From positions 1 to 6,572 of the forward strand of contig JAFOXT010000040.1 of assembly GCA_017425745.1 (NCBI GenBank): DNA of 6,572 bases. Direction: 5' to 3'. Positions 5,659 to 6,572 of this stretch are shown piece after piece. How positions within the stretch are numbered: the stretch's first letter is position 1; each line of letters starts with the position of its first letter. The stretch comes from Clostridia bacterium. Its GTDB lineage: Bacteria > Bacillota > Clostridia > Oscillospirales > Acutalibacteraceae. The position numbers and the translations under genes were made by a program. A model generated the notes under the pieces. The model did no database searches. It saw only the letters and a program-made list of their open reading frames with translations, and was not told the origin of the DNA.

Positions 5659-6572
5659 ATGTGCACTGCAATCACCTTCAAGGCTGATGACCTTTATTTC
5701 GGCCGTACACTTGACCTTGAATATTCCTACAACGAAACCGTTACTGTCACTCCCCGACGCTTTCCTTTTTCTTTCAGAAACAAAGCGACCCTGACAGAGC
5801 ACTTTGCTTTAATCGGTATGGCAACAGTAGCCGACGGCTATCCGCTTTATTATGAAGCAACCAACGAAAAGGGTCTTTCTATGGCCGGGCTTAATTTTAA
5901 CGGCTATGCTCACTATTTTTCTGTAGCCAAGGGAAAAGACAACATTGCTTCATTTGAATTTATCCCGTGGATACTTGCACAATGCCGAGACACTGATGAG
6001 GCGCAACAGCTTCTTAAAAATCTTAATATAACCGACACCGCTTTCAGCAAAGAGCTTCACCCCTCGCCCTTGCATTGGATAATTGCTGACAAGCAAAATT
6101 CAATTACTGTAGAAAGCACTGTCGACGGGTTAAAAATTTACGACAATCCTATTGGCGTACTGACCAATAATCCACCCTTCCCTTATCATATGACTCACCT
6201 TTCAACCTTTATGCATCTTTCGCCCCGACCGTCCGCAAACACCTTCAGCGATAAAACCGAGCTTAAAAGTTTCAGCCGTGGCTCAGGCGCTCTTGGTCTT
6301 CCCGGTGACTGCACCTCACAGTCGAGATTTGTTCGTGCAAGCTTCAACAAGCTGAACGCCGCAACCTTTGACACTGAGAAGGAAAATGTTGCACAGTTTT
6401 TTCACATTCTTTCATCAGTTGAGCAAATCAAGGGTACAGTTAAAACAAGTGACGGTAAAGATGTGATAACGGTTTATACAAGCTGCTGCAACGCAGACAA
6501 GGGACTTTATTACTACACCACGTATCACAATAGAAGTATTACGGGGGTGGATATGAAGAAGGTTGAGCTTGA
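5659..6572 (+). CDS. bsh: choloylglycine (bile salt) hydrolase, 3' end cut by the window
   Basis: The open frame gives 304 residues and runs off the window edge; family members are about 315-330 residues, so only a short C-terminal piece is missing. This is an Ntn-hydrolase that cleaves the amide bond of glycine- or taurine-conjugated bile acids, using Cys2 as the N-terminal nucleophile after Met removal. Seen: MCT start (Cys2), GRTLDLEYS (15-23, Arg16 and Asp19), NEKGLSMAGLNF (69-80, Asn79), GVLTNNP (166-172, Asn170) and GLPGDCTSQSRF (213-224, Arg223). These correspond to Cys2, Arg18, Asp21, Asn82, Asn175 and Arg228 of the C. perfringens enzyme. Asn rather than Tyr at the Asn79 position favours a bile salt hydrolase over penicillin V acylase. 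There is no signal peptide, and Cys2 must be exposed, so a cytoplasmic location is expected. AGGAGG (5647-5652) stands 6 nt before the ATG and fixes the start. It is divergent from the fliB-like gene. Confidence 0.92.
   Translation, partial: MCTAITFKADDLYFGRTLDLEYSYNETVTVTPRRFPFSFRNKATLTEHFALIGMATVADGYPLYYEATNEKGLSMAGLNFNGYAHYFSVAKGKDNIASFEFIPWILAQCRDTDEAQQLLKNLNITDTAFSKELHPSPLHWIIADKQNSITVESTVDGLKIYDNPIGVLTNNPPFPYHMTHLSTFMHLSPRPSANTFSDKTELKSFSRGSGALGLPGDCTSQSRFVRASFNKLNAATFDTEKENVAQFFHILSSVEQIKGTVKTSDGKDVITVYTSCCNADKGLYYYTTYHNRSITGVDMKKVEL

Noticed and set aside
5568..5681. A 38-residue upstream extension of the fliB-like protein with a hydrophobic N-terminus, starting at 5681
   Set aside because: It overlaps the promoter region and the first codons of the divergent bile salt hydrolase. 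The ATG at 5567 has an ideal GAGGAG site, and family proteins start near the first Cys cluster. An in-frame ATG at 5585 has no good ribosome binding site.
5602..5802. A 66-codon - strand open frame overlapping the start of bsh
   Set aside because: It is antisense to the strongly supported bile salt hydrolase start and has no supporting features.

Overview
The window reads as chromosomal DNA of a low-to-mid GC Gram-positive anaerobe. The likely source is a gut Clostridia member of the Ruminococcaceae/Oscillospiraceae kind. The reasons are AGGAGG-type ribosome binding sites, clean sigma-A-like promoters, many AAG/CTT codons, a bile salt hydrolase that resembles the Clostridium perfringens enzyme, a clostridial-type Cys-rich FliB-like protein and a fermentative lactate/malate dehydrogenase. 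The genus is inference. I see no rRNA, tRNA, CRISPR array, insertion sequence or phage gene.

Layout from left to right. (1) Positions 1-384 hold the 3' end of an alpha/beta hydrolase on the + strand. It faces an LDH-family dehydrogenase on the - strand (447-1394), and a bidirectional terminator hairpin lies between them. (2) Positions 1395-1676 are a divergent control region. It carries a near-consensus promoter for the dehydrogenase, with overlapping ATCGAT palindromes at its transcription start, and a separate promoter for trkA on the + strand. The trkA leader has its Shine-Dalgarno sequence separated from the start codon by a perfect small hairpin. (3) Positions 1677-4490 are a two-gene potassium uptake operon, trkA then trkH, with a 12-bp gap. 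(4) Positions 4491-4619 are a convergent intergenic region with a 17-bp-arm perfect palindrome (terminator) and a second hairpin that repeats its core motif. (5) Positions 4620-5567 on the - strand encode a FliB-like Cys-rich protein (putative flagellin lysine N-methylase). (6) Positions 5568-5658 are a compact divergent promoter region. (7) Positions 5659-6572 on the + strand encode a choloylglycine (bile salt) hydrolase with its C-terminal end cut off by the window edge.

The genes do not form one pathway. TrkA and TrkH work together in K+ uptake. The dehydrogenase serves NADH reoxidation or malate metabolism, and the bile salt hydrolase handles host bile acids. The FliB-like gene would act on flagellin encoded elsewhere. 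Nothing here is an obviously new multi-gene system. The items most worth a second look are an Arg at the LDH/MDH specificity position of the dehydrogenase, the hairpin between Shine-Dalgarno and start codon in trkA, the repeated TGTAAAG/CTTTACA hairpins, and the orphan fliB-like gene.
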